The position numbers and the translations under genes were made by a program. Below the pieces are notes generated by a model. That model was not told where the DNA came from. It did not search any database and saw only the letters and a program-made list of their open reading frames with translations. Positions 42,306 through 51,488 of a stretch of DNA of 64,000 bases are shown in pieces (positions within the stretch are counted from its first letter, which is position 1; each line of letters begins with the position of its first letter). Source of the DNA: Arthrobacter sp. OAP107 (GTDB taxonomy: Bacteria; Actinomycetota; Actinomycetes; Actinomycetales; Micrococcaceae); the NCBI RefSeq assembly GCF_040546765.1, contig NZ_JBEPOK010000001.1, forward strand, positions 2,480,001 through 2,544,000, in the 5' to 3' direction.

Positions 42306-43069
42306 GTACCGACGGCACCATTCACGCCCGTAAAATCCGCAAGTCCTTCGGATCCAAAACAGTCCTGAAAGACATCGACCTGGACATCGCCAGCGGCGAG
42401 ATCTGCTGCATCATCGGCCCGTCCGGCTCGGGCAAGTCCACCGTCCTGCGCTGCATCAACGGCCTGGAAACCGTCGACACCGGAATCCTGAAAGTCAACG
42501 GCGAAAACTTCGGCTACTACGAAACCGACACCGCCTACCACGCCCTGCCCCCCAAGAAGCTCGCCGAGCAGCGCACCCGGGTCGGCATGGTCTTCCAGCA
42601 GTTCAACCTCTTCCCCAACATGACCGCCAACGAAAACATCATGGCCGGCCCCGTCCTGGTCAAACGCCACGACAAGAAACAAGCCATAAAACGGGCGCAC
42701 GACCTGCTCGCCAGTGTCGGCCTGGCCGGGTTCGGGGACTACTACCCGGCCCAGCTCTCCGGCGGCCAGCAACAGCGCGTCGCGATCGCCCGGTCCCTGG
42801 CCATGGACCCCGAGATCATCCTCTTCGACGAACCCACCTCCGCCCTGGACCCCGAAAAGGTCGGCGAAGTCCTCGCCGTCATGCAGGACCTCGCCAAAAA
42901 AGGCATGACCATGGTCGTCGTCACCCACGAAATGGGCTTCGCCCGCGAAGTCGCCGACTCCCTGATCTTCATGGACGACGGCTGCGTCGTCGAACGCGGA
43001 GACGCCCGCGACGTCCTGTCCAACCCCAAAGAACCCCGCACCAAGGCCTTCCTGGACAAGGTGATCTAA
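42302..43069 (+). CDS. ABC transporter ATP-binding protein 1
   Basis: 255 residues. Walker A GPSGSGKST (39-47), Q-loop FQQFNLFPNMT, signature LSGGQQQR, Walker B IILFDEP, H-loop VTHEM. GlnQ/HisP type. ATG-42302 overlaps the permease stop. The gene stop abuts the oxidase ATG, so transport and oxidation are co-expressed. Paralogue of the protein at 49884. Confidence 0.95.
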   Translation: MSTDGTIHARKIRKSFGSKTVLKDIDLDIASGEICCIIGPSGSGKSTVLRCINGLETVDTGILKVNGENFGYYETDTAYHALPPKKLAEQRTRVGMVFQQFNLFPNMTANENIMAGPVLVKRHDKKQAIKRAHDLLASVGLAGFGDYYPAQLSGGQQQRVAIARSLAMDPEIILFDEPTSALDPEKVGEVLAVMQDLAKKGMTMVVVTHEMGFAREVADSLIFMDDGCVVERGDARDVLSNPKEPRTKAFLDKVI

Positions 43070-44203
43070 ATGACCAACGGCAAACTCGCAGTCATCGGCC
43101 TGGGCAGCATCGGCTCCATGGCCCTCTGGCAGGCCTCCCGCCTCACCGACTCCGTCACCGGATTCGAAGCCCACACACCCGCCCACACCCGCAGCGCCGT
43201 GGGCGGCGACACCCGCCTGTTCCGCATGATCTACCGCGGCAACCCCGGCTACTACCACATCCTGGAACGCTCCCGCAGCCTCTGGGCCGAACTCGAAGCC
43301 GAAACCGGACAGGACATCCTCACCCGCTGCGGCGGCCTCTCCATCGGCACCAAAGACGGCCCCTACCTCACCGCCCTGCTCGAAACCACCAGGACCAACG
43401 GCGCGGACCACGCCATCCTCAGCCGCGCCGAAATGGCCGAACGCTACCCCCAGCACAACCTCCGGCCCGACGACATCGCCGTCTACGACCCCCACGCCGG
43501 CGCCCTGCGCACCGACCGCGCCGTCACCGCCGCCGTCACCGCCGCCCAGGCCAACGGCGCCACCATCCACACCAACACCCCCATCGACAGCATCACCGAA
43601 ACCGACGACGGCGTCCTCATCACCTCCGGCGAGAAGTCCTGGACCTACGAGAACGTCATCGTCTCCTCCGGCGGCTGGTCCCGCAAGCTCATGCCCGACC
43701 ACCTCAAAGCAGCAACCCAAACCAAACGCATCTTCCTGACCTGGTTCGTCGCCCGCGACGCAGCCCAGTTCGCCCCGGACAAGTTCCCCGTCTTCATCCG
43801 CATCTCCGGGGACCGGTCCATGTACGGCGCACCCGCCGTCGACGGCGTCACCGTCAAAGCCACCCTCGACGGCCGCGGAACACCAACCCCTTCCCCTGAC
43901 ACCGTCCCCAGGGAACTGACTAGCGCGGAAATCACTGAAACGACCGAAACCGTCACCGAGTTCTTCCCCGGATTGTTCCCCAATATCGTCCGTTCCGACG
44001 CATTCCCCGACCTCTACACCAAAGACAGCCACCCCCTCCTTGGCCGGTTCAGCGAGGGCAGCAGAATCTACGTTGCCACCGGCTTCTCCGGCGCCGGCTT
44101 CAAAAACGCCACCGGCTTCGGCGAAATCGCCGCCCACGAAGCCCTCGGCAAACGGTCCTTCGACGGACTGGATTTCACGCGGCCCCAACGTTTCACCGCC
44201 TGA
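43070..44203 (+). CDS. Sarcosine/N-methyltryptophan-oxidase-like FAD amine oxidase
   Basis: 377 residues, MSOX/SolA family, which oxidises N-methyl amino acids or cyclic secondary amines. FAD motif GLGSIGSM (10-17), catalytic-region TRLFR (Arg49, Arg52) and a Lys in VTVKATLDG (O2 activation); FSGAGFKNATG near the C-terminus has the conserved Lys. The cysteine that carries covalent FAD in MSOX and SolA (C-x-YT) is Asp314 here (DLYTKD), so FAD should be non-covalent. ATG-43070 follows the ATPase stop directly. It probably dealkylates or deaminates the imported substrate. Confidence 0.85.
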   Translation: MTNGKLAVIGLGSIGSMALWQASRLTDSVTGFEAHTPAHTRSAVGGDTRLFRMIYRGNPGYYHILERSRSLWAELEAETGQDILTRCGGLSIGTKDGPYLTALLETTRTNGADHAILSRAEMAERYPQHNLRPDDIAVYDPHAGALRTDRAVTAAVTAAQANGATIHTNTPIDSITETDDGVLITSGEKSWTYENVIVSSGGWSRKLMPDHLKAATQTKRIFLTWFVARDAAQFAPDKFPVFIRISGDRSMYGAPAVDGVTVKATLDGRGTPTPSPDTVPRELTSAEITETTETVTEFFPGLFPNIVRSDAFPDLYTKDSHPLLGRFSEGSRIYVATGFSGAGFKNATGFGEIAAHEALGKRSFDGLDFTRPQRFTA

Positions 44204-44247
44204 CCACCCATCTTGTCGGACACAACGTGGCGCACCCAGTATCGCCA

Positions 44248-44259
44248 ATTGTTGACAAT
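44248..44259. promoter_or_regulatory. Operator-like site 3, upstream of the aminotransferase
   Basis: ATTGTTGACAAT, identical to the site at 40231-40242, only 27 bp before ATG-44287. Binding there would block initiation. Confidence 0.65.
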
Positions 44260-44286
44260 CTACACCTCCTGAGAAAGTATGAAGCC

Positions 44287-45540
44287 ATGGCAACTCTTAG
44301 CCCCATCCTCAAGCAGGCCACTCCGGTCATCGTTGATCACGCAGTCGGCTCCTGGATTCACGCCACCGACGGCAAAAAGTATCTCGATTTCACCACCGGC
44401 ATCGGTGTCACCAGCACGGGCCACTGCCACCCGGACGTCGTCGCCGCCGCCCGCGAACAGGTGGGCAAGATTGTCCATGCGCAATACACCACCGTGATGC
44501 ACAAGCCCCTCCTTGAGCTCACAGAAAAGTTGGGGGAATTCCTGCCCTCGGGGCTGGACAGCGTCTTCTACGCCACCTCGGGCTCCGAAGCCGTGGAAGC
44601 TTCAGTGCGCCTGGCCCGGATGGCAACCGGCCGGCCGAACATCATTTCCTTCCAGGGCGGCTTCCACGGCCGCACTGTCGGGGCAGCTTCCCTCACTACT
44701 GCAGGCACGAAATTCCGTTCCGGATTCTCCCCCCTGATGGGCGGCGTGCACGTTGCACCCTTCCCGCACGCCTACAGGTACGGCTGGGATGAAGAAACAG
44801 CCGTTGCCTTTGCCCTGAAGGAACTGGACCACCTCCTGGTCAGCATCAGCAGCCCCAGTGATACGGCAGGTTTCATCATCGAGCCCGTTCTCGGTGACGG
44901 CGGCTACATTCCCACCCCAGTGGCATTCCTGCAGGGCTTGCGGGAACGCGCCGACCGGCACGGGATCATCCTCATCCTGGACGAAGTCCAGGCGGGCGTG
45001 GGCCGCACCGGCAAGTTCTGGGGACACGACTGGGCGGGCATCACCCCGGACGTTGTCATCACCGCCAAAGGCCTCGCGAGCGGATACCCCATTTCAGCGA
45101 TTGCCGCCTCGACGGAACTGATGGGCAAAGCATGGCCTGGCTCCCAGGGCGGCACGTACGGCGGAAACGCCGTCGCCGCCGCAGCCGGGGTTGCAACCCT
45201 GGGCGTCATTGAGCGCGAGAACCTGGTGTCCAATGCACACGTCCGCGGCGACGAGCTGCGCTCCGGACTTGAAGGCCTCAAGGCTCAATTTACGGCCGTC
45301 GGGGACGTTCGGGGCCGGGGTCTGATGCAGTCTGTCGAATTCACCGCAGCAGATGGAACTCCGGATGCCGCCACCGCACTGGCGGTCCAGCAGGCGGCAG
45401 TCAAGGAAGAGCTCCTGCTCCTCACCTGCGGCCCTTACGGCAACGTCATCCGGATCATTCCGGCACTCAACGTCAGCAGTGACGAGATCCAGAGCGGTCT
45501 CGCCAGGTTTACCCAGGCGCTGAAAGCGGCCACCTCCTAG
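44287..45540 (+). CDS. Class III aminotransferase (4-aminobutyrate/acetylornithine type)
   Basis: 417 residues, PLP enzyme transferring an omega- or alpha-amino group. PLP-lysine is Lys261 (VVITAKGLASGYPIS), LDEVQAGVGRTGKFW holds the PLP Asp, and TYGGNAVAAAAGVATL the phosphate site. The pattern fits GabT-like enzymes; a succinate-semialdehyde-type dehydrogenase follows, which supports 4-aminobutyrate or a homologue. ATG-44287 is preferred over in-frame 44227, since the operator lies between and GAGAAAG precedes it. Confidence 0.9.
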   Translation: MATLSPILKQATPVIVDHAVGSWIHATDGKKYLDFTTGIGVTSTGHCHPDVVAAAREQVGKIVHAQYTTVMHKPLLELTEKLGEFLPSGLDSVFYATSGSEAVEASVRLARMATGRPNIISFQGGFHGRTVGAASLTTAGTKFRSGFSPLMGGVHVAPFPHAYRYGWDEETAVAFALKELDHLLVSISSPSDTAGFIIEPVLGDGGYIPTPVAFLQGLRERADRHGIILILDEVQAGVGRTGKFWGHDWAGITPDVVITAKGLASGYPISAIAASTELMGKAWPGSQGGTYGGNAVAAAAGVATLGVIERENLVSNAHVRGDELRSGLEGLKAQFTAVGDVRGRGLMQSVEFTAADGTPDAATALAVQQAAVKEELLLLTCGPYGNVIRIIPALNVSSDEIQSGLARFTQALKAATS

Positions 45541-45625
45541 TCCAAACCCGGAATGGGCTTCGCCGGTGGCGCATCCAGACCCCGCCCGGGCATGGCCCCG
45601 TCCTACCATCACTGAAAGTGTGACA

Positions 45626-47080
45626 ATGAGCCTCTCATTTGACCCCAGCACCCTTCACACAGACTTGTTTATCGGCGGCGCCTGGCAGAAAGCCAGCAAT
45701 GGCGCGACGTTCCCCGTCGAGAACCCGGCCACGAATGAAATCATCGCCCAGGTGGCGGACGGCGACGCTGAAGACGCCGCACGCGCTATCGAAGCAGCAG
45801 GCCGCGCCCAGGCGGAATGGGGCAAGTCCACTCCCCGTGAACGCGCCGACATCCTGCGCCGCGCCTACGAACTGGTCATCGCCAGCACCGACCGGCTGGC
45901 AGCCATCATGACCGCGGAGATGGGCAAGCCCCTGGCCGAGGCCAAGGGCGAAGTGGCCTACGGCGCCGAAATGCTCCGCTGGTTCTCCGAAGAAGCCGTG
46001 CGGATCGGCGGAGACCACACCACTTCAGTGGATGGCAACACGCGAATCCTGATCACCAAGGAACCCGTCGGCCCCTGCGTGCTGGTCACCCCCTGGAATT
46101 TCCCGCTGGCCATGGGCGCCCGCAAAATTGCTCCCGCCGTGGCAGCAGGCTGCACCATGGTCTTCAAACCTGCCGAGCTGACACCGCTGACCTCCTTGGC
46201 CCTCGCGGACATCTTCCGGCAGGCGGGTCTACCGGAGGGAGTCCTCAACGTCGTGACCACGTCCACTGCAGCCACCGTGGTTGAGCACTGGACCAACAGT
46301 GGCATCGCCCGCAAGATCAGCTTCACAGGGTCTACTGGGGTCGGCAAGATTCTGCTCCGCCAGGCAGCGGAGAACGTCATGCGCTCCTCCATGGAACTGG
46401 GCGGCAATGCTCCGTTCATCGTCCTCGCCGACGCGGACATCGAAAAGGCCGTGGACGGTGCCATGAAGGCCAAGATGCGCAACATGGGCGAAGCCTGCAC
46501 CGCGGCGAACCGCTTCTTCGTGCACCGTTCCGCCGTCGAGGAATTCGGCGAGAAGTTCGCCAAGAGGATGTCGGAACTGCAGGTCGGCAATGGCGCCCTG
46601 GCGGGAACCGACGTCGGACCCTTGATCGAACAGAAGGGCCTGGACAAGGTCGAAGGCCTCGTCACCGATGCCATCGCGAAGGGTGCGCGGATCCTCACCG
46701 GCGGAAGCCGCCCGGAAGGCCCGGGATACTTCTTCACCCCCACCGTCCTGACCGACGTGACCACGGATGCAGAGCTAATGACCACGGAGATCTTCGGGCC
46801 GGTAGCCGCCATCACCCCCTTCGACAGCGAGGATGAAGTGCTCCGCCTGGCCAATGACACCGAATGGGGTCTCGTTGGTTACGTTTTTACCGAAAACATG
46901 GACAAGGCCCTCCGCTTCTCTGCAGAACTGGAAGTAGGAATGGTCGGCCTCAACACAGGCCTCGTGTCCAACCCCATAGCTCCCTTTGGTGGCATCAAGC
47001 AGTCGGGACTGGGACGTGAAGGCGGCAAGGTCGGCATTGAAGAATTTCTTGAGTACAAGTACACGGCAATAGCCGTCTGA
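45626..47080 (+). CDS. gabD: Succinate-semialdehyde dehydrogenase (NADP type)
   Basis: 484 residues, ALDH superfamily. NWNFPLAM-type dinucleotide motif (TPWNFPLAMGARKIAPA), Glu257 (ELGGNAP) and Cys291 (MGEACTAANR); the MGEACTAANRF context is typical of actinobacterial GabD. It oxidises succinate semialdehyde to succinate, the last step after a GABA-type transaminase. The start ATG-45626 follows GAAAGTG. It lies 85 bp after the aminotransferase and 38 bp before the first GntR gene, so the three form a module. Confidence 0.9.
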   Translation: MSLSFDPSTLHTDLFIGGAWQKASNGATFPVENPATNEIIAQVADGDAEDAARAIEAAGRAQAEWGKSTPRERADILRRAYELVIASTDRLAAIMTAEMGKPLAEAKGEVAYGAEMLRWFSEEAVRIGGDHTTSVDGNTRILITKEPVGPCVLVTPWNFPLAMGARKIAPAVAAGCTMVFKPAELTPLTSLALADIFRQAGLPEGVLNVVTTSTAATVVEHWTNSGIARKISFTGSTGVGKILLRQAAENVMRSSMELGGNAPFIVLADADIEKAVDGAMKAKMRNMGEACTAANRFFVHRSAVEEFGEKFAKRMSELQVGNGALAGTDVGPLIEQKGLDKVEGLVTDAIAKGARILTGGSRPEGPGYFFTPTVLTDVTTDAELMTTEIFGPVAAITPFDSEDEVLRLANDTEWGLVGYVFTENMDKALRFSAELEVGMVGLNTGLVSNPIAPFGGIKQSGLGREGGKVGIEEFLEYKYTAIAV

Positions 47081-47086
47081 AAATGC

Positions 47087-47110
47087 AATATGCCGAAGAG
47101 TGAGATGAGG
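47087..47110 (+). repeat. 24-bp leader repeated before both GntR genes, copy 1
   Basis: This 24-mer begins AATATGCCGAAG and ends GATGAGG. It is repeated with one mismatch at 50692-50715 in the same place before the second gntR. It contains the GAGG ribosome site. Confidence 0.7.
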
Positions 47111-47118
47111 GGATATCA

Positions 47119-47811
47119 ATGGCGGCACCAGAGGGACTGTTCGTACTGGAGGGAAGGCCCACGGCGCAGCTGATTGCAGATCAGCTGCGGGAACAAATCG
47201 TCCAAGGAACCTTCCGTCCCGGGCAGCAGATCAACGAATCTCTCCTGGCCAGCCAGCTTCGAACGTCCCGGGGACCTCTCCGGGAAGCTTTGCAGCGTCT
47301 GTGCCAGGAGGGGATCCTGGTTAGCCACCGCAACCGCGGAGTCTTCGTCCTCGAGCTTTCTACGGCGGACGTCAAGGAGATCTACGCCGTCCGCGAGTCC
47401 GTGGAACTAGCCGCCGCGAATATACTGCTCGACGCCGGGCAGCAGGAAATCAACGACACCTGCGAGGTGCTGAAGGGAATCATCGGGGACATGGCGAAGC
47501 AGGTCGCTGTCTCAGACTGGCAGGCGATCGCTCGACTGGACATGGAATTCCACACCGGCTTCGTTGCCGGTGCCGGCAACACACGCCTGATCAGGATCTA
47601 CAAGACCCTGGCAGCGGAATCGAGAATGTGTATTCTCAACCTGGAAGTCGCCTACCCTCGGGTGGATGTTCTGGTGCAGGAACACCAGAGCATCCTGGAC
47701 CTGCTGGGAGCAGGAGACCGAAAGGGACTCCAGCACGCCATCAAGCGGCATATGCAAAAGGGTGTGGAGGACCTCACCGCATCCAGGCAGGACATCGATA
47801 TCACCGCCTAG
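47119..47811 (+). CDS. FadR/FCD-type GntR regulator 1
   Basis: 230 residues: winged helix-turn-helix (about 10-75; ADQLREQIVQGTFRPGQQIN, SRGPLREALQRL) and an all-helical FCD domain (about 85-220). The metal/ligand residues of FCD domains (Asp, His set) can be seen in LDMEFHTGFV and VLVQEHQSIL. It should sense the regulon's substrate or an intermediate and bind the ATTGTYRACAAT sites. ATG-47119 follows GAGGGG. Closely paralogous to the regulator at 50722. Confidence 0.92.
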   Translation: MAAPEGLFVLEGRPTAQLIADQLREQIVQGTFRPGQQINESLLASQLRTSRGPLREALQRLCQEGILVSHRNRGVFVLELSTADVKEIYAVRESVELAAANILLDAGQQEINDTCEVLKGIIGDMAKQVAVSDWQAIARLDMEFHTGFVAGAGNTRLIRIYKTLAAESRMCILNLEVAYPRVDVLVQEHQSILDLLGAGDRKGLQHAIKRHMQKGVEDLTASRQDIDITA

Positions 47812-47919
47812 AGAGTCACTCGAAGCGCACTTCGTTGGAAGTGCACGAGCGCGAGGGGAGGACCGGATCACCGGCGCGGAAGGGATAGGCGGAGATAAAA
47901 CTTAAAAATTTTTCTGTAA

Positions 47920-47931
47920 ATTGTCGATGAT
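47920..47931. promoter_or_regulatory. Degenerate operator-like site 4, upstream of ABC transporter 2
   Basis: ATTGTCGATGAT, keeping the left half (ATTGTC) but poor on the right. It lies in an AT-rich stretch about 90 bp before ATG-48022. Confidence 0.35.
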
Positions 47932-48021
47932 CTGCTATCCGGTGGTTGCATTATTAGGTAGGAGGCGGCGGGAAAGCATGCAGAACAAGTCCGGCACCGC
48001 CGTCGTAATAGGAAAGCAGCG

Positions 48022-48945
48022 ATGAGGATCAGAACCAGGGTCCAGAGCGTGGTAGCAGGCTTGGCGGTTGTATTGGCATTGGCCGCGTGTGGCTCGGGTG
48101 CCAACAGCGATTCGGAAGCCGATTCCAAGACGTCAAGTACGGCCGACATCTCCGAGGGTGTCCAGCCCGACGCGGCCGCAGGCAAGCTGTTGCCGCAGTC
48201 CTACAAGGACAAGGGTGAACTGACGGTGGCGATGGACCTGCACTACCCGCCCACCACGTTCCTGGCAGACGATAACAGCACGCCGATCGGCCTGAACCCG
48301 GACATCGCACGCCTCGTGGCCAAGAAACTGGGCCTGAAGCTGAAGTTCGAGAACACCTCGTTTGACACCATCATTCCCGGCATTGATGGCGGCCGGTACG
48401 ACTTTACTGTCACTACCATGTCCCCCACCGCCGAACGGCTGAAGGTGCTGGACATGATTGACTACTTCAACAGCGGCCTGTCGGTTGCCGTGAGCGCCGG
48501 CAATCCTTTGAATATCAGCAACGACGACATGTGCGGCAGGAACATCGCGGTCACCAAGGGATCCAACGCCCAGTTGAAGCATCTTCCGAACATCTCGGAG
48601 TGGACCTGCACTTCCAAGGGCAAGCAGGCCATTAACGCTGTGACGCTCCCCAACATCCAGGAAGCCCTCACGCAGCTGGCATCCAAGCGGATCGACGGCA
48701 TCTTGTATGACACCCCTTCACTGGTCTGGGCAGACCTGCAGCAGCCGAACACCTTCACGATTCTGTCTCCGCAGGTAGATACGCGCTCGGATCACGTGGC
48801 CGCCATTGGCCTGAAGAAGGGATCACCGCTGACTCCTGCACTGCAGAAGGCCACGCAGTCCGTGCTTGAAAGCCCCGAATACAAGAAGTCGCTCGGCAAC
48901 TGGGGCTTGGAATCAGGCGCCATCACCGAAGCGAAGCTTAACTGA
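48022..48945 (+). CDS. ABC transporter substrate-binding lipoprotein 2
   Basis: 307 residues, paralogue of the SBP at 40433 with the same length. Lipobox LAAC, Cys23. Conserved pieces include LLPQSYKDKGELTVAMDLHY, IGLNPDIARLVAKKLGLKLK and LESGAITEAKLN at the end. Differences cluster in the 150-240 region, where the binding pocket residues of the second lobe lie. ATG-48022 follows GGAAAGCAGCG. First gene of the second SBP-permease-ATPase set. Confidence 0.92.
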   Translation: MRIRTRVQSVVAGLAVVLALAACGSGANSDSEADSKTSSTADISEGVQPDAAAGKLLPQSYKDKGELTVAMDLHYPPTTFLADDNSTPIGLNPDIARLVAKKLGLKLKFENTSFDTIIPGIDGGRYDFTVTTMSPTAERLKVLDMIDYFNSGLSVAVSAGNPLNISNDDMCGRNIAVTKGSNAQLKHLPNISEWTCTSKGKQAINAVTLPNIQEALTQLASKRIDGILYDTPSLVWADLQQPNTFTILSPQVDTRSDHVAAIGLKKGSPLTPALQKATQSVLESPEYKKSLGNWGLESGAITEAKLN

Positions 48946-48954
48946 GGACCCACA

Positions 48955-49887
48955 GTGCTGAAGTTCATCAATCGCGGAAGGCAGCAGACATTGCGCGCCA
49001 CAAACCCCGCCCTTAAACCGAGGCTGCGGCGCCGGAGCACCCCTGAGTACGTGGCGTGGGTTCTGTGCACCCTGCTTGGTCTTGGCATTCTGATCTCTGT
49101 TGCAACCAATCCCAACTTCAAGTGGCATGTTGTCGCCAGATACTTCACCCATGAGACCATCATCCGCGGCCTGCTGCTCACGGTCTTCCTGACCCTGGCA
49201 AGCATGGCCCTCGGTACCCTGCTGGGCCTGCTGCTTGCCATCATGAGGGCGTCCAGCATCAAACCGGTGGCCGTCACCGCGGGCGTCTACATCACGCTGT
49301 TCCGCGGCACCCCGGTCCTGGTCCAGCTGATCTTCTGGTTCAACATCGCTGCGCTGTACCCGAACCTGACGATCGGCATTCCGTTCACCGACATCAGCAC
49401 CGCCGTCGATGTCAATGCCTTGATGGCACCCATCACTGCAGCACTTGTCGGCCTCACGCTCAATGAAGCCGCCTACATGGCGGAGATCATCCGAGGAGGC
49501 TTCTCCGCCGTCGGAAAGGGCCAGATCGAGGCCGCGGACTCCCTCGGCATGAGCGCCGGGATGAAGATGCGCAAGGTCATCATTCCCCAGGCGATGCCCT
49601 CGATCATCCCTGCGACCGGAAACCAGGTCATCGGTATGTTCAAGGAAACCTCCCTCGTCAGCGTGCTCGGCGTCGCCGAGCTGCTCCAAAGCGCCCAGCT
49701 CATCTACGCCCGCACCTACGAGACCATCCCGCTGCTTATCGTCGCCAGCCTCTGGTACCTCGCGATGACCCTGCTGCTGAGCTACCCGCAATCCAGGCTC
49801 GAGAAAAGGTACTCGCGTGCAACCTCCGCACTGCCGAGGAAGGCAAGACGAGGGTCCCTGACAGCACCGGAAGGCATGGCACGATGA
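48955..49887 (+). CDS. ABC transporter permease 2 (polar amino acid/amine type)
   Basis: 310 residues, close paralogue of the permease at 41370: LYITLFRGTP-like VYITLFRGTPVLVQLIFWFN and the EAA loop SLGMSAGMKMRKVIIPQAMP are unchanged. GTG-48955 follows GAGGACC. It overlaps the ATPase ATG by 4 nt. Segments of strong nucleotide identity with the first permease around 49,500-49,780 show recent duplication or gene conversion. Confidence 0.92.
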   Translation: MLKFINRGRQQTLRATNPALKPRLRRRSTPEYVAWVLCTLLGLGILISVATNPNFKWHVVARYFTHETIIRGLLLTVFLTLASMALGTLLGLLLAIMRASSIKPVAVTAGVYITLFRGTPVLVQLIFWFNIAALYPNLTIGIPFTDISTAVDVNALMAPITAALVGLTLNEAAYMAEIIRGGFSAVGKGQIEAADSLGMSAGMKMRKVIIPQAMPSIIPATGNQVIGMFKETSLVSVLGVAELLQSAQLIYARTYETIPLLIVASLWYLAMTLLLSYPQSRLEKRYSRATSALPRKARRGSLTAPEGMAR

Positions 49888-50651
49888 CTGCCGACGGCAC
49901 CATTCACGCCCGTGGAATCCGGAAGTCGTTCGGACCGAAAACAGTGCTGCAAGGCATCGATCTGGACATCGCCAGCGGAGAGGTCTGCTGCATCATCGGC
50001 CCCAGCGGCTCCGGAAAGTCCACCCTCCTGCGCTGCATCAACGGCCTCGAGACCGTCGATACTGGAGTGCTGAAAGTCAACGGTGAAAATTTGGGGTACT
50101 ACGAAACCGAAACTGCCTATCACGCCCTCAGCCCGAAGGATGTCGCCCGGCAGCGCACCAGGATCGGCATGGTCTTCCAGCAGTTCAACCTCTTCCCCAA
50201 CATGACCGCCCAGGAGAATGTCATGGCCGGCCCCGTGCTGGTCAAAGGCCATGACAGGAAGCGGGCCGCCACGCAGGCAAGCGAGCTGTTGGCCAGTGTG
50301 GGCCTCTCTGGTTTCGGCGACCACTATCCCGCTCAGCTGTCCGGCGGCCAACAGCAGCGCGTGGCCATCGCGCGTTCCCTGGCGATGGACCCCGAGATCA
50401 TGCTCTTCGATGAACCGACGTCGGCCCTGGACCCCGAAAAGGTCGGCGAAGTCCTCGCCGTCATGAAGGACCTGGCCAGCAAAGGGATGACCATGGTGGT
50501 GGTTACCCACGAAATGGGGTTCGCCCGCGAAGTCGCAGATTCGCTGCTGTTCATGGCGGAAGGCTGCGTCATCGAGCGCGGCGACGCCAGGGAAATTCTC
50601 CGCAACCCGAAGGAGCGCCGGACTCGGTCCTTCCTGGAAAAGGTGCTCTAA
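49884..50651 (+). CDS. ABC transporter ATP-binding protein 2
   Basis: 255 residues with Walker A GPSGSGKST, FQQFNLFPNMT, LSGGQQQR, IMLFDEP and VTHEM, as in its paralogue at 42302. ATG-49884 overlaps the permease stop. Unlike set 1 no oxidase follows; instead a 70-bp gap leads to the second GntR gene. Confidence 0.95.
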   Translation: MTADGTIHARGIRKSFGPKTVLQGIDLDIASGEVCCIIGPSGSGKSTLLRCINGLETVDTGVLKVNGENLGYYETETAYHALSPKDVARQRTRIGMVFQQFNLFPNMTAQENVMAGPVLVKGHDRKRAATQASELLASVGLSGFGDHYPAQLSGGQQQRVAIARSLAMDPEIMLFDEPTSALDPEKVGEVLAVMKDLASKGMTMVVVTHEMGFAREVADSLLFMAEGCVIERGDAREILRNPKERRTRSFLEKVL

Positions 50652-50691
50652 CAAAGCATGAACAGGCATCCGGCCCTGGGCTGGTAAAGGT

Positions 50692-50715
50692 AATATGCCG
50701 AAGAGTGAAATGAGG
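50692..50715 (+). repeat. 24-bp leader repeated before both GntR genes, copy 2
   Basis: Same sequence as 47087-47110 with one mismatch (GAAATGAGG for GAGATGAGG). Here an ATG inside it is in frame with the regulator, but in copy 1 it is out of frame, so the downstream ATG is the true start. Confidence 0.7.
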
Positions 50716-50721
50716 AATGAA

Positions 50722-51393
50722 ATGGCAGCGACCGAAGGATTATTTGTCCTGGAGGGAAGGCCCACGGCCCAGCTGATTGCCGATCAACTGCGGGAGCAAA
50801 TCGTGCAGGGGATCTTCCGTCCGGGCGAGCAGATCAATGAGTCTGCCATGGCCAGCCGGCTGCGCACGTCCAGGGGACCGCTCCGGGAAGCACTGCAGCG
50901 ACTGTGCCAGGAAGGGATACTGGTCAATCACCGCAACCGCGGAGTGTTCGTTCTGGAGCTTACAACCGAGGACATCAAGGAGATCTACGCAGTCCGCGAG
51001 GCCGTGGAAATAGCCGCAGCAAATACGCTGCTGGACGGCAGCGAGGCACAGATCACAGACACCTGCGACGTGCTGCAGGGAATCATCAAGGACATGGCAA
51101 AGCAGGTTGCCGTTTCCGACTGGCAGGCAATCGCACGGCTGGACATGCAATTCCACACCTCCTTCGTCGCCGGCACAGGAAATTCCCGCCTGATCCGGGT
51201 CTACGAGACCCTGGCCGCCGAATCCCGGATGTGTATTCTCAGTCTGGAGGTCTCCTATCCCCGTGTGGATGATCTCGTGCAGGAACACCAGAACATCCTG
51301 GATCTCCTGGCAGCACGGGACAGAAGGGGACTCCAGAACGCCATCAAACGGCACATGCAAAAGGCCGTGGACGATCTCACCGCCACCAAGTAG
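50722..51393 (+). CDS. FadR/FCD-type GntR regulator 2
   Basis: 223 residues, paralogous along its whole length to the regulator at 47119 (shared EGLFVLEGRPTAQLIADQLR, SRGPLREALQRLCQEGIL, AKQVAVSDWQAIARLDM). Changes are spread over the FCD domain, so the ligand may differ while the wing helix is nearly the same; both probably share operators. ATG-50722 follows GAGGAATGAA. In-frame ATG-50695 is less likely. Confidence 0.92.
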   Translation: MAATEGLFVLEGRPTAQLIADQLREQIVQGIFRPGEQINESAMASRLRTSRGPLREALQRLCQEGILVNHRNRGVFVLELTTEDIKEIYAVREAVEIAAANTLLDGSEAQITDTCDVLQGIIKDMAKQVAVSDWQAIARLDMQFHTSFVAGTGNSRLIRVYETLAAESRMCILSLEVSYPRVDDLVQEHQNILDLLAARDRRGLQNAIKRHMQKAVDDLTATK

Positions 51394-51488
51394 CTGACAC
51401 CCCGGGCCCAGTACCTGGCCGCATCTTCGGGGACACGAGCCCCCGGACAACTGCTGCTGCTGCCCGGGGGGACTCGGGGTGCTGAGAA

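Noticed and set aside
42200..44293. 697-codon Gly/Val/Asp-rich minus-strand frame opposite ABC ATPase 1 and the oxidase
   Set aside because: Same antisense artefact of GC-rich third positions; the plus-strand genes have clear catalytic motifs.
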